Part shown: positions 42,342 through 50,974 of the stretch, piece by piece | Layout of the letters: each line of letters begins with the position of its first letter | Position numbering within the stretch: the first letter of the stretch is position 1 | Program-made: the position numbers and the translations under genes | From: Chryseobacterium taeanense | GTDB lineage: Bacteria; Bacteroidota; Bacteroidia; Flavobacteriales; Weeksellaceae | NCBI RefSeq assembly: GCF_900099685.1 | Contig: NZ_FNDW01000005.1 | Coordinates: 62,001 to 126,000, forward strand | DNA: 64,000 nt | Direction of reading: 5' to 3' | Notes under the pieces: model-generated | Told to the model about the DNA's origin: nothing | The model's database searches: none | Seen by the model: the letters and a program-made list of their open reading frames with translations, nothing else

Positions 42342-45113
42342 ATGAAAATTAAAAATATACTCAAAATAAGTGTCATCTGTTTTGCCTTCGGAAATCTTTC
42401 CGCACAGAATCCGTGGCCAAAAGCGACCAACGCCGCTCAACCGTGGACGCGTTGGTGGTGGATGGGAAGTGCCGTTGACGAAAAAGGTTTAGACAAACAA
42501 TTGACAACCCTTTCAAAAGCAGGTTTTGGAGGAGTAGAAATTGTACCTATTTACGGAGCAAAAGGGTTTGAGAACAAATATATCAATTATCTTTCTCCAG
42601 AATGGATGAAAATGCTGAAGTTCACGACTGATAAAGCAAAAAGTCTGAAAATGGGCGTAGATATGGCTGTCGGAACAGGCTGGCCAATTGGCGGACCGCA
42701 GGTTGATGAAAATGATGCTGCAACCAAAATGATTGTTCAGACTTACAGCATTCAGCCCAATGAAAAATTTTATGAAAAGATTGTTTTAAAAGACGAAAAA
42801 CAGAAGAATTTAAAAATTACAAAACTTGATATTGTAACAGCTTACAACGAGAAAAATGAAGCTGTAGTTTTAACGGATAAATTGGCTCAAGACGGAACTT
42901 TAAACTGGAAACCAACCTCTGGAAAATGGATAATCTATGCAGTGTTTGCGGGTAAAACTTTACAGAAAGTAAAACGTGCTGCTCCGGGTGGCGATGGCTA
43001 TACGTTAGACCATTTTTCTCCCGATGCAACGAAAGATTATCTGAAAACTTTCGATAAAGCTTTTGGAAATTCAAACTATGGAATCCGGTCGTTTTTCAAT
43101 GACAGTTATGAAGTTTACGGCGCAGACTGGACTGCCGATTTTAAACAAGAATTTAAGAAAAGAAGAGGTTACGATTTAAGTCAGTATATCAAATATTTGG
43201 TGAGTGATGAGGAAAGCGAATTGGCTGGAAGGATAAAATCCGATTATCGTGAAACAATGAGCGAATTGATTTTGCATAATTTCACGGATAATTTCACGAA
43301 TTGGGCGCATTCCAAAAACTCCAAAAATACCAATCAGGCACACGGTTCTCCGGGAAATTTGCTGGATTTATATGCTGCAGTAGATATTCCGGAATCTGAA
43401 ACTTTCGGAAGTACAAAGTTTGATGTTCAGGATTTAAAAAGAAATCTGGAAGACATCAATACAAAGGAAGTTCCCGACATTAATATGTTGAAATTTGCTT
43501 CTTCTTCGGCAAACATTACCGGAAAACCTTTGATTTCTAATGAATCTTTTACCTGGCTGACAGAACATTTTAAAACGTCTTGGTCACAAGTAAAACCTGA
43601 AGCTGAGCAGATTTTTTTGTCAGGAATCAACCATATTTTTTACCACGGAACGACGTATACACCGGCTGATGTTCAGTTTCCGGGATGGTTGTTTTATGCT
43701 TCGACGAATTTCGTTCCGGAGAATTCTTTGTGGCCAAATATCAAAGGTTTAAATTCTTACATCGAAAGAACACAATCTGTTTTACAAAATGGAAAATCGG
43801 ATAATGAAATCCTGATGTACTGGCCAATTTATGACCAATGGGCAAATCCGAAAGGGAAAGATATGGCGTTCAAAATTCATAATATTGAAAAGTGGCTGCA
43901 TCCGACTGTATTTTATGAAAACCTTGAGAAATTAGGAAAATCCGGGTATTCTCTTGATATGATTTCGGATAAAATGATTGGTGAAACGAAGTTTGAAAAT
44001 CAAAATATTCAGGTTTCTAAAAATGGCGGTTTTTATAAAGTTTTGATTATTCCTCAACTGAATTATTTCTCAGAATCTACGTTAAAAAATATTTTGAGTC
44101 TAGCTCAAAACGGAGCTTCGATAATTTTCCAAAGTGAACCGAAAGACGTTCCGGGATTTTTTGAATTTGAAAAAAGGAGAAATGAATTACAGTCTTTATG
44201 GGCTAAAATTCCTTTTCAGCAAGACGGAAATGTAAAATCAGCAACATTCGGAAAAGGAAAAATTGTCTTGAGTATTGATGTTGAAAAAGCGTTGGAATAT
44301 TTAAAAATCGAAAGAGAAAAATTAACGGATACCGGACTGAAATTTGTCAGAAGAAAATTCTATGGCGGAAAATATTATTACATCGTCAATCACACGTCAG
44401 AAGAAATCAATCAAAATATTCCATTGAATTTTATCGGAAAACAGGTTGCTTTAATGAATCCTGAAAATGGAGAATTTGGAATTGCTGAAACGCAGAACAA
44501 TTCCGTTAAAGTTCAACTGAAATCAGGAGAATCTTTGATTATAAAAGCTTCGGAAACTCCAGATAATTCAATTCCAAAATGGAAATATGTTGAAAAAACA
44601 GATGCTCCGATTGTTTTAAACCAACCTTGGCAACTGACTTTCAAAGAAGGCGGACCCGAACTTCCGAAATCAAAAACATTGGATAAACTTCAACCTTGGA
44701 CGAATTTCACAGAAGACGCTTCAACGCAGAGTTTTTCAGGAACAGGAGTTTACGCAACTTCATTCAAATTAAATAAAAAAGCCGATGATTTTGTATTGAA
44801 ATTCGATAAATTATATGAAAGTGCAAAAGTAATCATCAACGGACAAGATGCCGGAATTGTCTGGAGTCTTCCGTTTGAAATCAATGTCGGAAAATATTTG
44901 AAAAAAGGGAAAAATACCATTCAGATTGAGGTTTCAAACCTGATGGCCAACCGAATCCGTTATATGGACCAGAATAAAATCCAGTGGCGAAATTATCACG
45001 AAATCAATTTTGTAAACATCGATTACAAACCGTTCGACGCTTCCAATTGGAAAGTACAACCATCAGGTTTAGATGGCGAAATTCAATTAATTCCTGTATA
45101 TTTCTCAAAATAA
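42342..45113 (+). CDS. GH106-type alpha-L-rhamnosidase
   Basis: This is a 923-residue periplasmic enzyme. I chose the ATG at 42342, where MKIKNILKISVICFAF gives a proper signal peptide ending LSAQ. A longer reading frame from TTG at 42300 only adds 14 residues. The N-terminal PWTRWWWMGSAVDEKGLDKQLTTL and GFGGVEIVPIYGAKG start the GH106 catalytic TIM barrel (to about 620). C-terminal beta domains (about 700-920) end with GINQDAG-type galactose-binding folds. The family releases alpha-L-rhamnose from rhamnogalacturonan oligosaccharides. It lies in a row with CE12, PL11 and GH105 genes and delivers the sugar for RhaT. Confidence 0.88.
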   Translation: MKIKNILKISVICFAFGNLSAQNPWPKATNAAQPWTRWWWMGSAVDEKGLDKQLTTLSKAGFGGVEIVPIYGAKGFENKYINYLSPEWMKMLKFTTDKAKSLKMGVDMAVGTGWPIGGPQVDENDAATKMIVQTYSIQPNEKFYEKIVLKDEKQKNLKITKLDIVTAYNEKNEAVVLTDKLAQDGTLNWKPTSGKWIIYAVFAGKTLQKVKRAAPGGDGYTLDHFSPDATKDYLKTFDKAFGNSNYGIRSFFNDSYEVYGADWTADFKQEFKKRRGYDLSQYIKYLVSDEESELAGRIKSDYRETMSELILHNFTDNFTNWAHSKNSKNTNQAHGSPGNLLDLYAAVDIPESETFGSTKFDVQDLKRNLEDINTKEVPDINMLKFASSSANITGKPLISNESFTWLTEHFKTSWSQVKPEAEQIFLSGINHIFYHGTTYTPADVQFPGWLFYASTNFVPENSLWPNIKGLNSYIERTQSVLQNGKSDNEILMYWPIYDQWANPKGKDMAFKIHNIEKWLHPTVFYENLEKLGKSGYSLDMISDKMIGETKFENQNIQVSKNGGFYKVLIIPQLNYFSESTLKNILSLAQNGASIIFQSEPKDVPGFFEFEKRRNELQSLWAKIPFQQDGNVKSATFGKGKIVLSIDVEKALEYLKIEREKLTDTGLKFVRRKFYGGKYYYIVNHTSEEINQNIPLNFIGKQVALMNPENGEFGIAETQNNSVKVQLKSGESLIIKASETPDNSIPKWKYVEKTDAPIVLNQPWQLTFKEGGPELPKSKTLDKLQPWTNFTEDASTQSFSGTGVYATSFKLNKKADDFVLKFDKLYESAKVIINGQDAGIVWSLPFEINVGKYLKKGKNTIQIEVSNLMANRIRYMDQNKIQWRNYHEINFVNIDYKPFDASNWKVQPSGLDGEIQLIPVYFSK

Positions 45114-45167
45114 TTTTAAAAAAGTCCTGCATATGAAACAATTTTGTGTTCTTAGCTAAGTTTACGC

Positions 45168-45225
45168 CTTTGCGAACTTAAAAACAGTTGGTAGTTAAAA
45201 AAACTTTGCGGACTTTGCGTTAAAA
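45168..45225. repeat. CTTTGCGAACTTAAAAA ... GACTTTGCGTTAAAA intergenic repeat
   Basis: CTTTGCGAACTTAAAAA (45168-45184) and GACTTTGCGTTAAAA (45211-45225) recur at 60086-60101 and 60126-60140 with similar spacing. This is a dispersed intergenic repeat, without coding content. Confidence 0.55.
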
Positions 45226-45268
45226 ATTATGGAGAAATAGATTGAATTAAAATGTTAAATAAATATTT

Positions 45269-46072
45269 ATGAATAAAAATATCTTAAAAACATTAGCATT
45301 AGGAACACTCCTTACATTCGGATTTTCCAATGCTCAAAACAAACCGAAAGTCGTTTTAGACAACTTTTTCAACAACGAAAAAAGAGAAAACAAAGAAACA
45401 AAAGCTTTAGAATCGTGGCATTACAGGTGGAATGATACATCCAACGGTGGATTTTCTTTGCTGGGCGAAATCTTCCAGAAACAAGGTGCCGAAATCAGCA
45501 CTTTAATGACCGCACCTTCAAAAAATGATTTGAAAAATGCCAACATTTACATCATCGTAGACCCCGATATCGACAAAGAAGCGTACGGCGGCAAAGCAAA
45601 TCTAATGGATGCTAAAACAATAAAAAATCTCGAAAAATGGGTGAAAAACGGCGGTGTTCTGGTTTTGATGAGCAATGATAATGGCAATTCTGAATTTGAA
45701 CATTTCAACAAACTGGCGGAGAAGTTCGGCATTCATTTCAATGATGACAGCATCAATAGGCTGAAAGGTAGAGAGTTTGAAAAAGGAGCGGTTTATGTAA
45801 AACCGGGAAATGAGGTTTTCTCAGAACTCAAGTTATATATGAAAGAAGTGAGCACTATTTCGGTAAAAGCACCTGCTAAACCATTTTTGTATGCTGAAAA
45901 CAAGGCGATTGGTGCCATAGCGAAAGTCGGAAAAGGCACTGTCTTCGCTTTAGGCGACCCTTGGTGCTACAATGAGTACATCGATGGAAAGAAGCTTACC
46001 GAGGATTTTTCCAATTATGAAGGAACCGAAGAATGGGTAAAATGGTTACTCAAACAGGTTTCGGAAAAATAA
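45269..46072 (+). CDS. DUF4350/glutamine-amidotransferase-like periplasmic protein
   Basis: This is a 267-residue protein with a signal peptide (about 1-22, ending SNAQ). The fold is alpha/beta Rossmann-like (ANIYIIVDPDIDKEAYGG; KNLEKWVKNGGVLVLMSND; KVGKGTVFALGDPWCYNEYID), as in the GATase1-like DUF4350 group. There is no catalytic Cys-His-Glu triad that I can point to, so it may bind rather than cleave. Genes like this are often beside or fused to GH105 enzymes of rhamnogalacturonan loci, and here it stands just before PL11 and GH105. It probably helps to handle unsaturated oligosaccharides; specific function unknown. Confidence 0.7.
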   Translation: MNKNILKTLALGTLLTFGFSNAQNKPKVVLDNFFNNEKRENKETKALESWHYRWNDTSNGGFSLLGEIFQKQGAEISTLMTAPSKNDLKNANIYIIVDPDIDKEAYGGKANLMDAKTIKNLEKWVKNGGVLVLMSNDNGNSEFEHFNKLAEKFGIHFNDDSINRLKGREFEKGAVYVKPGNEVFSELKLYMKEVSTISVKAPAKPFLYAENKAIGAIAKVGKGTVFALGDPWCYNEYIDGKKLTEDFSNYEGTEEWVKWLLKQVSEK

Positions 46073-46116
46073 TTTAGTGTGTGCAATCGATTGAATTTAA
46101 TTGTTGGGAATTGTTT

Positions 46117-46200
46117 GGGCAGCTTTTCCGCCTTCCGCTCCCAATCTTTTTGTTCCGCTTTGCTCCACAAAAAGGATTTCCGCTCAAGTCGGGCTGGGAG
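46117..46200. repeat. CTTTTTGT-hairpin intergenic repeat element
   Basis: CTTTTTGT (46146-46153) pairs with ACAAAAAG (46167-46174) around TTCCGCTTTGCTC, flanked by TTCCGCTC direct repeats. The GC-rich, symmetrical sequence differs from the AT-rich surroundings. It is typical for short dispersed intergenic elements in Flavobacteriia (recalled, not searched). Confidence 0.5.
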
Positions 46201-46214
46201 AGATTCAAATGGAC

Positions 46215-46247
46215 AAACCTTATAGGTTTTTAAAACCTATAAGGTTT
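46215..46247. repeat. Perfect 16-bp inverted repeat
   Basis: AAACCTTATAGGTTTT (46215-46230) and its exact complement (46232-46247) are separated by one T. It forms a cruciform or hairpin in the gap before the PL11 gene. I do not see a terminator tail. Function unknown. Confidence 0.7.
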
Positions 46248-46327
46248 AGGAAAACAGAAATAGATTTTATTTCATTTAAATATGAGATTCAAATTCGGCT
46301 TTAGCGAAGCTTATTAAAACAAGATTT

Positions 46328-48205
46328 ATGAAAATCAAATACTTATTCATTACATCCGCCATTTTTCTGTCGCAGTTATTTTCTGCGCAAAGACAAATGG
46401 AATACCTGAAAAGAGGAATCGTAGCAATTCCATCAGAATCAGGTATATTTGTAAGTTGGCGTTTGCTTGGAACAGAAGCTCAGAATACGCATTTTGATTT
46501 GTATCGTACAGAAAATAATCAGACTAAAAAACTGAATGAGAAACCGTTGTTCAACGAGACTAATTTTTTAGATAAAACCGCTGATAAAGGGAAAAATTAC
46601 ACTTATTTCATAAAATCAAATACACAAAATCAGGACGTTGACCAAGATTTTGCAAAATACACAGCGAATCAAAAACCTTATTTTTCAATTCCTTTAAAAA
46701 CTCCACAAGGTTACACGCCGAATGACGCTTCTGTAGCTGATTTGGATGGCGACGGAGAATATGAAATCATCCTTCATCAGACCGGGAGGTCGCACGATAA
46801 CAGCCAAAAAGGAGAAACTGACCCGCCGATTATTCAGGCCTACAAACTGAACGGACAGTTTTTGTGGGAAATTAATTTAGGAAAGAATATTAGAGAAGGA
46901 GCACATTATACGCAGTTTTTGGTGTATGATTTAGACCAGGACGGAAAAGCGGAAATAGTAATGAAAACCGCCGACGGAAGCAAAGACGGAAAAGGGAAAT
47001 TCATTGGTGACCCAACCAAAAATTATGTCAACGAAAACGGAATGATTCTTTCCGGTCCGGAATTTCTGACAGTTTTTGACGGAAAAACAGGAGCGGAAAT
47101 TAATACCGTTAATTATGAGGTCCCAAGATTTGCAGGAAGTTTGAATCCGACCAATGAAGAAATGAATGAAACCTGGGGCGATGCCAAAGGAAACCGTATC
47201 GACCGGTTTTTGGGAGCCGTTGCTTACCTCGACGGAAAAACGCCGAGCGTGATTATGTCAAGAGGTTATTATACAAGAACTGCGATTGCGACTTGGGATT
47301 TTAAAGACAGAAAATTGAGTCTGCGTTGGCTTTTTGATACGGAAAGTTCAGAAGAAAACAAACAATACCGTGGACAGGGAAATCATAATCTGAGCATTGC
47401 AGATGTTGATAATGATGGAAAAGACGAAATTGTTTTCGGTGCAATGACGGTTGATGACGACGGAAAAGTCTTGAACAGCACAGGTTACGGTCACGGCGAT
47501 GCGTTGCACGTTGGAGATTTGGACCCAACCAATCCGGGATTGGAAATTTTTGATATTCAGGAGAGATTTGATGATGCAGGAGCCCATTTCAGAGATGGGA
47601 AAACAGGAAAGGTTTTGTGGAAATTACCGTCAACCGTTTATAGTCAGGCAAGTAAATTTCAAGGACCGGGAAGAGGTTTGTCGCTGAACATTGACCCTCG
47701 GTACGAAGGTTCAGAATGTTGGGCATCTGGTGCCGGATTAAAAGGTGTTTACAGCGCAAAAGGCAAAAAAATCAGCGATAAAAATCCGGCAGTGAATATG
47801 GGGATTTATTGGGACGGTGATTTTTTAAGCGAGATTTTAGACGGAACTGTTGTTTCAAAATGGGATTGGAAAAAAGAGAAATCAAATTTAATTTTTGATG
47901 CTAAAAATTTCCAATGCGAATCGAATAACGGAACCAAGAAAAATCCGGCTTTAGTTGCCGATTTATTCGGAGACTGGCGTGAGGAAGTCATGTATAGAAC
48001 TGCAAATAATCAGGAATTGAGAATTTTTAGTACAACCATTCCGACGAAACATCGTTTATATACTTTGATGCATAATCCGCAGTATCGATTAAGTATTGTC
48101 TGGCAAAATGTGGGGTATAATCAACCGCCGCATACAGATTATTATTTGGATGAATCGATTAAGGAAATACCTAAGTCGAATATTGTCTCTGTAAAAAGAA
48201 ATTAA
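46328..48205 (+). CDS. PL11 rhamnogalacturonan lyase
   Basis: This is a 625-residue enzyme with a signal peptide (1-20, ending LFSAQ). It is a beta-propeller type lyase with an N-terminal Ig-like domain (about 20-120). Ca-binding blades follow: DLDGDGEYEIILH (about 139-151), DLDQDGKAEIVMK (about 202-214) and DVDNDGKDEIVFG (about 358-370). Late motifs are GDWREEVMYRT and a C-terminal QYRLSIVWQNVGYNQPPHTDYYL. PL11 cleaves the Rha-GalA bond of the RG-I backbone by beta-elimination. It is followed after 42 bp by GH105, which takes the unsaturated product. Localisation is periplasm or outer surface; no T9SS tail is visible. Confidence 0.94.
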   Translation: MKIKYLFITSAIFLSQLFSAQRQMEYLKRGIVAIPSESGIFVSWRLLGTEAQNTHFDLYRTENNQTKKLNEKPLFNETNFLDKTADKGKNYTYFIKSNTQNQDVDQDFAKYTANQKPYFSIPLKTPQGYTPNDASVADLDGDGEYEIILHQTGRSHDNSQKGETDPPIIQAYKLNGQFLWEINLGKNIREGAHYTQFLVYDLDQDGKAEIVMKTADGSKDGKGKFIGDPTKNYVNENGMILSGPEFLTVFDGKTGAEINTVNYEVPRFAGSLNPTNEEMNETWGDAKGNRIDRFLGAVAYLDGKTPSVIMSRGYYTRTAIATWDFKDRKLSLRWLFDTESSEENKQYRGQGNHNLSIADVDNDGKDEIVFGAMTVDDDGKVLNSTGYGHGDALHVGDLDPTNPGLEIFDIQERFDDAGAHFRDGKTGKVLWKLPSTVYSQASKFQGPGRGLSLNIDPRYEGSECWASGAGLKGVYSAKGKKISDKNPAVNMGIYWDGDFLSEILDGTVVSKWDWKKEKSNLIFDAKNFQCESNNGTKKNPALVADLFGDWREEVMYRTANNQELRIFSTTIPTKHRLYTLMHNPQYRLSIVWQNVGYNQPPHTDYYLDESIKEIPKSNIVSVKRN

Positions 48206-48247
48206 TTCTAAGCAATAAAAATTCCAATAAAAAATAAAATCAATATA

Positions 48248-49405
48248 ATGAAAAAGCTATTCAAAACAGTTTTTTTGGTACTCATCATCGGAGGCCTGAC
48301 TTCCTGTTCAGTACAGAAAAATAGTGCGTCAAAAGTTGAAATTCCAAACAAACAAAAAGTTCTGGAAGTTTCAAGACGAGCCAATCAATACTTTATGAAC
48401 AAATGGCCCGATACCAAAAAAGAGATTGTCGGGAAAAAAGTCTGGCCTAGTAATCTTTGGACAAGAGCGGTTTACTACGAAGGTTTGATGGCGTTATATT
48501 CTGTTGACCCGAAAAAGGAATATTACGATTATGCAATGTCTTGGGCAAATAATCACAACTGGGAACTGCAGCGAGGAACTTATACCCGAAACGCTGACCA
48601 CCAAGCTTGCGGACAGACTTATATCGATTTGTATGAAATCGACGGGAGAAAAAATCCGGAAAGAATAAAAAACGTGAAAGCTGCGATGGACAGTATGATT
48701 GCGACCAAAAAAGTGGATGACTGGTGGTGGATTGATGCCCTTCAGATGTCGATGCCTATTTTCACAAAGTTGGGCAGAATTACGGGCGAACAAAAATATT
48801 TTGACAAAAACTACGAAATGTATGCCCACACCAAATATAAAGAAGGTGGAAACGGCCTTTACAATCAGGCTGACAAAATCTGGTGGCGAGACAAAAGTTT
48901 TCTTCCACCGTACAAAGAACCAAATGGCGAAGACTGTTACTGGAGCCGTGGAAACGGTTGGGTAGTGGCAGCTTTGGCAAAAACTCTTCACGATACACCG
49001 AAATCTGATCCTCATTACCAGGAATATCTGAAGGATTATAAAGATTTATTGGCGGCTTTGGTTCCAATTCAGCGGGAAGATGGTTTTTGGAATGTGAGTC
49101 TTCACGACCCAAATAATTTTGGTGGAAAAGAAACTACGGGAACGGCACTTTTTGTTTACGGAATGGCTTATGGCGTAAACAATAATTTAATCGACCGAGA
49201 AACTTATCTACCGGTTTTAGTAAAAGCCTGGAATGCCATTGTGAAAGACTCTGTTCAGCCCAATGGATTTTTAGGTTGGGTTCAGGGAACCGGAAAAGAG
49301 CCTAAAGACGGGCAGCCGCTATCTGTAAGTAAAGAACCTGATTTTGAAGATTATGGTTTAGGTTGTTTATTATTGGCGGCAAGTGAAGTTTATCAGTTAA
49401 AATAG
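48248..49405 (+). CDS. GH105 unsaturated rhamnogalacturonyl hydrolase, lipoprotein
   Basis: This is a 385-residue lipoprotein (signal MKKLFKTVFLVLIIGGLTSC with lipid-accepting C20). It has an (alpha/alpha)6 barrel. Family motifs are RNADHQACGQTYIDLYE (about 114-130), with the D117-H118-Q119 group, and DDWWWIDALQMSMP (about 157-170), with catalytic D163. It removes the unsaturated galacturonate left by PL11 from the non-reducing end. It precedes the rhamnose symporter gene by 172 bp and completes the enzyme series. Confidence 0.92.
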   Translation: MKKLFKTVFLVLIIGGLTSCSVQKNSASKVEIPNKQKVLEVSRRANQYFMNKWPDTKKEIVGKKVWPSNLWTRAVYYEGLMALYSVDPKKEYYDYAMSWANNHNWELQRGTYTRNADHQACGQTYIDLYEIDGRKNPERIKNVKAAMDSMIATKKVDDWWWIDALQMSMPIFTKLGRITGEQKYFDKNYEMYAHTKYKEGGNGLYNQADKIWWRDKSFLPPYKEPNGEDCYWSRGNGWVVAALAKTLHDTPKSDPHYQEYLKDYKDLLAALVPIQREDGFWNVSLHDPNNFGGKETTGTALFVYGMAYGVNNNLIDRETYLPVLVKAWNAIVKDSVQPNGFLGWVQGTGKEPKDGQPLSVSKEPDFEDYGLGCLLLAASEVYQLK

Positions 49406-49518
49406 AAGAAAATTGTAACTATGAAAATTTAATAATCAAAATCGTAATCATATTCATTTATAATTAGAAATTTTAAATTTGCTTTTTCATCTTCAGATCA
49501 CATTTATTACATGACAGT

Positions 49519-49546
49519 ACAAGATGCGCAATCGGTAGCATCTTGT
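49519..49546. repeat. 9-bp inverted repeat before rhaT
   Basis: ACAAGATGC (49519-49527) pairs perfectly with GCATCTTGT (49538-49546). It lies between the GH105 and RhaT genes, 31 bp before the rhaT start. It may be an attenuator/processing hairpin or a regulator site; a T tract is lacking. Confidence 0.45.
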
Positions 49547-49577
49547 TAATTTTCAGGCTCAATCCATAGATAAAATT

Positions 49578-50666
49578 ATGAATGCATTATTAGGCGTTAT
49601 TTTCCATTTCTTAGGAGGCTTTTCTTCAGGAAGTTTCTATTTACCTTATAAGAAAGTTAAAGGTTGGCAATGGGAAACCTTTTGGTTAATCGGTGGAACT
49701 TTTTCGTGGATTATTGTTCCGCCACTGGCTGCATATCTTACCATTCCCAATTTCTGGGCAATCATTCAGAATGAATCTTCATCTATTTTAGGACTTACTT
49801 TTTTGTTTGGTGCTCTTTGGGGAATTGGCGGTTTTATGTATGGTTTAGGCGTTCGTTATCTGGGCGTTGCATTGGGAAGTAGTATTATGTTAGGATTGAC
49901 GATGGTGATTGGTTCACTTCTTCCTTCTATTTTTTATGAATTTTATCCACAAACGGGAAAAGATAATATAGGATTAATGCTTTCCAGCGATTGGGGAAAA
50001 ATGGTTCTATTAGGATTATTGATCTGTATAGTTGGGATTATCATTAGTGGAAAAGCCGGTGTGATGAAAGACAGGGAACTTCAAACCGATTCTGTTGATC
50101 CTCACGGAATGGAAGTGAAAACAGAATATAAATTTGGCTTAGGTCTTACGGTTGCTATAATTTCAGGGATCTTGAGTGCCTGTTTTAATTTCGGACTGGA
50201 AGCAGGAAAACCAATGGCGCACGTTGCCAATGAAGCCTGGAAATTGGCAAACCCTGGTCAAGGAGAATTTTTGTTTCAGAATAATGTGACCTACGTCGTC
50301 GTCCTTTGGGGCGGAATGGCTTCAAATTTAATCGGATGTCTTTATCTGGCTTTCAAAAATAAATCCTATACAGATTATACCCAGAAAAATGTTCCTGTTG
50401 TAAAGAATATCATCTTTTGTGCATTGGCAGGAACGATGTGGTTTTTACAGTTTTTCTTCTACGGAATGGGAGAAAGTAAAATGGGAAATGGTGCCAGCTC
50501 CTGGATTCTGCATATGGCATTCATTATTTTAATTGCTAATCTCTGGGGAGTTATCATTAAAGAATGGAAAGGCGTTTCTCGGAAAACAATTTCAACCATT
50601 ATTGTCGGGATGATCGTTATGTTGATCTCTATCCTGATTGTAGGATACGGAAATTCCTTACGTTAA
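49578..50666 (+). CDS. rhaT: L-rhamnose/proton symporter RhaT
   Basis: This is a 362-residue inner-membrane protein with 10 or so TMs. Signs of the RhaT family are GVIFHFLGGFSSGSFYLPYKKVKGWQWETFWL (start, about 6-37), WGIGGFMYGLGVRYLGVALGSSIMLGLTMVIGSLLPS (about 78-115) and GMGESKMGNGASSWILHM (about 300-317). RhaT imports L-rhamnose with a proton. It is the last gene of the enzyme operon, ending with a strong terminator. Its presence in the locus shows that free rhamnose released in the periplasm is the main sugar taken up. Confidence 0.94.
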   Translation: MNALLGVIFHFLGGFSSGSFYLPYKKVKGWQWETFWLIGGTFSWIIVPPLAAYLTIPNFWAIIQNESSSILGLTFLFGALWGIGGFMYGLGVRYLGVALGSSIMLGLTMVIGSLLPSIFYEFYPQTGKDNIGLMLSSDWGKMVLLGLLICIVGIIISGKAGVMKDRELQTDSVDPHGMEVKTEYKFGLGLTVAIISGILSACFNFGLEAGKPMAHVANEAWKLANPGQGEFLFQNNVTYVVVLWGGMASNLIGCLYLAFKNKSYTDYTQKNVPVVKNIIFCALAGTMWFLQFFFYGMGESKMGNGASSWILHMAFIILIANLWGVIIKEWKGVSRKTISTIIVGMIVMLISILIVGYGNSLR

Positions 50667-50720
50667 ATAAGGCTTTATTAAATATTATTTCATACAGTTT
50701 ATATAGTTTAATTTCTCTTA

Positions 50721-50748
50721 GGTGCTGATTTTATCAGCATCTTTTTTT
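50721..50748 (+). terminator. Rho-independent terminator after rhaT
   Basis: GGTGCTGA (50721-50728) pairs with TCAGCATC (50734-50741), one G-T pair, 5-nt loop. Seven T (50742-50748) follow. It separates the long enzyme operon from susC. Confidence 0.92.
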
Positions 50749-50911
50749 ATGCTATGCGTATAATTTAGGGACATGATGTTTTATTTACGCTAAAATTTAT
50801 TTATTGTGAATTTTTATTTTATTTCATTTAAAAGTGATTAAATTTTTATCGTTAATTGATATTAATTAAAGAATTGATATTTATTTAACTTAAATAATGA
50901 TTATTTTGATA

Positions 50912-50956
50912 CAGGATATTGCAGGATGCCTGTATATTTCTAAGGATGTATTTTGG
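50912..50956 (+). promoter_or_regulatory. Regulon operator and promoter of susCD
   Basis: CAGGATA (50912-50918), 3 bp, CAGGATG (50922-50928), 20 bp, TATTTTGG (50949-50956). Only 18 bp remain to the susC start, so the leader is very short. TACAGG/CCTGTA arms (50910-50915, 50929-50934) enclose the second half in an additional inverted repeat. Confidence 0.7.
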
Positions 50957-50974
50957 TGATGTAAAAATTAATAT

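Larger units (their letters stand above)
50667..50974. other. 308-bp spacer between rhaT and susC
   Basis: Besides the terminator at 50721-50748 and the regulon operator with promoter at 50912-50956 the spacer is AT-rich with no gene. A third AAGGATG heptamer (50942-50948) is 20 bp from the second operator half. Confidence 0.6.

Noticed and set aside
46101..46304. 67-codon plus-strand ORF before PL11
   Set aside because: It is made of the GC-rich hairpin element and the 16-bp inverted repeat, has no promoter or start context, and its product has no protein-like pattern.
48494..49015. 173-codon ORF opposite GH105
   Set aside because: Shadow of the GH105 catalytic region; no start context or family pattern.
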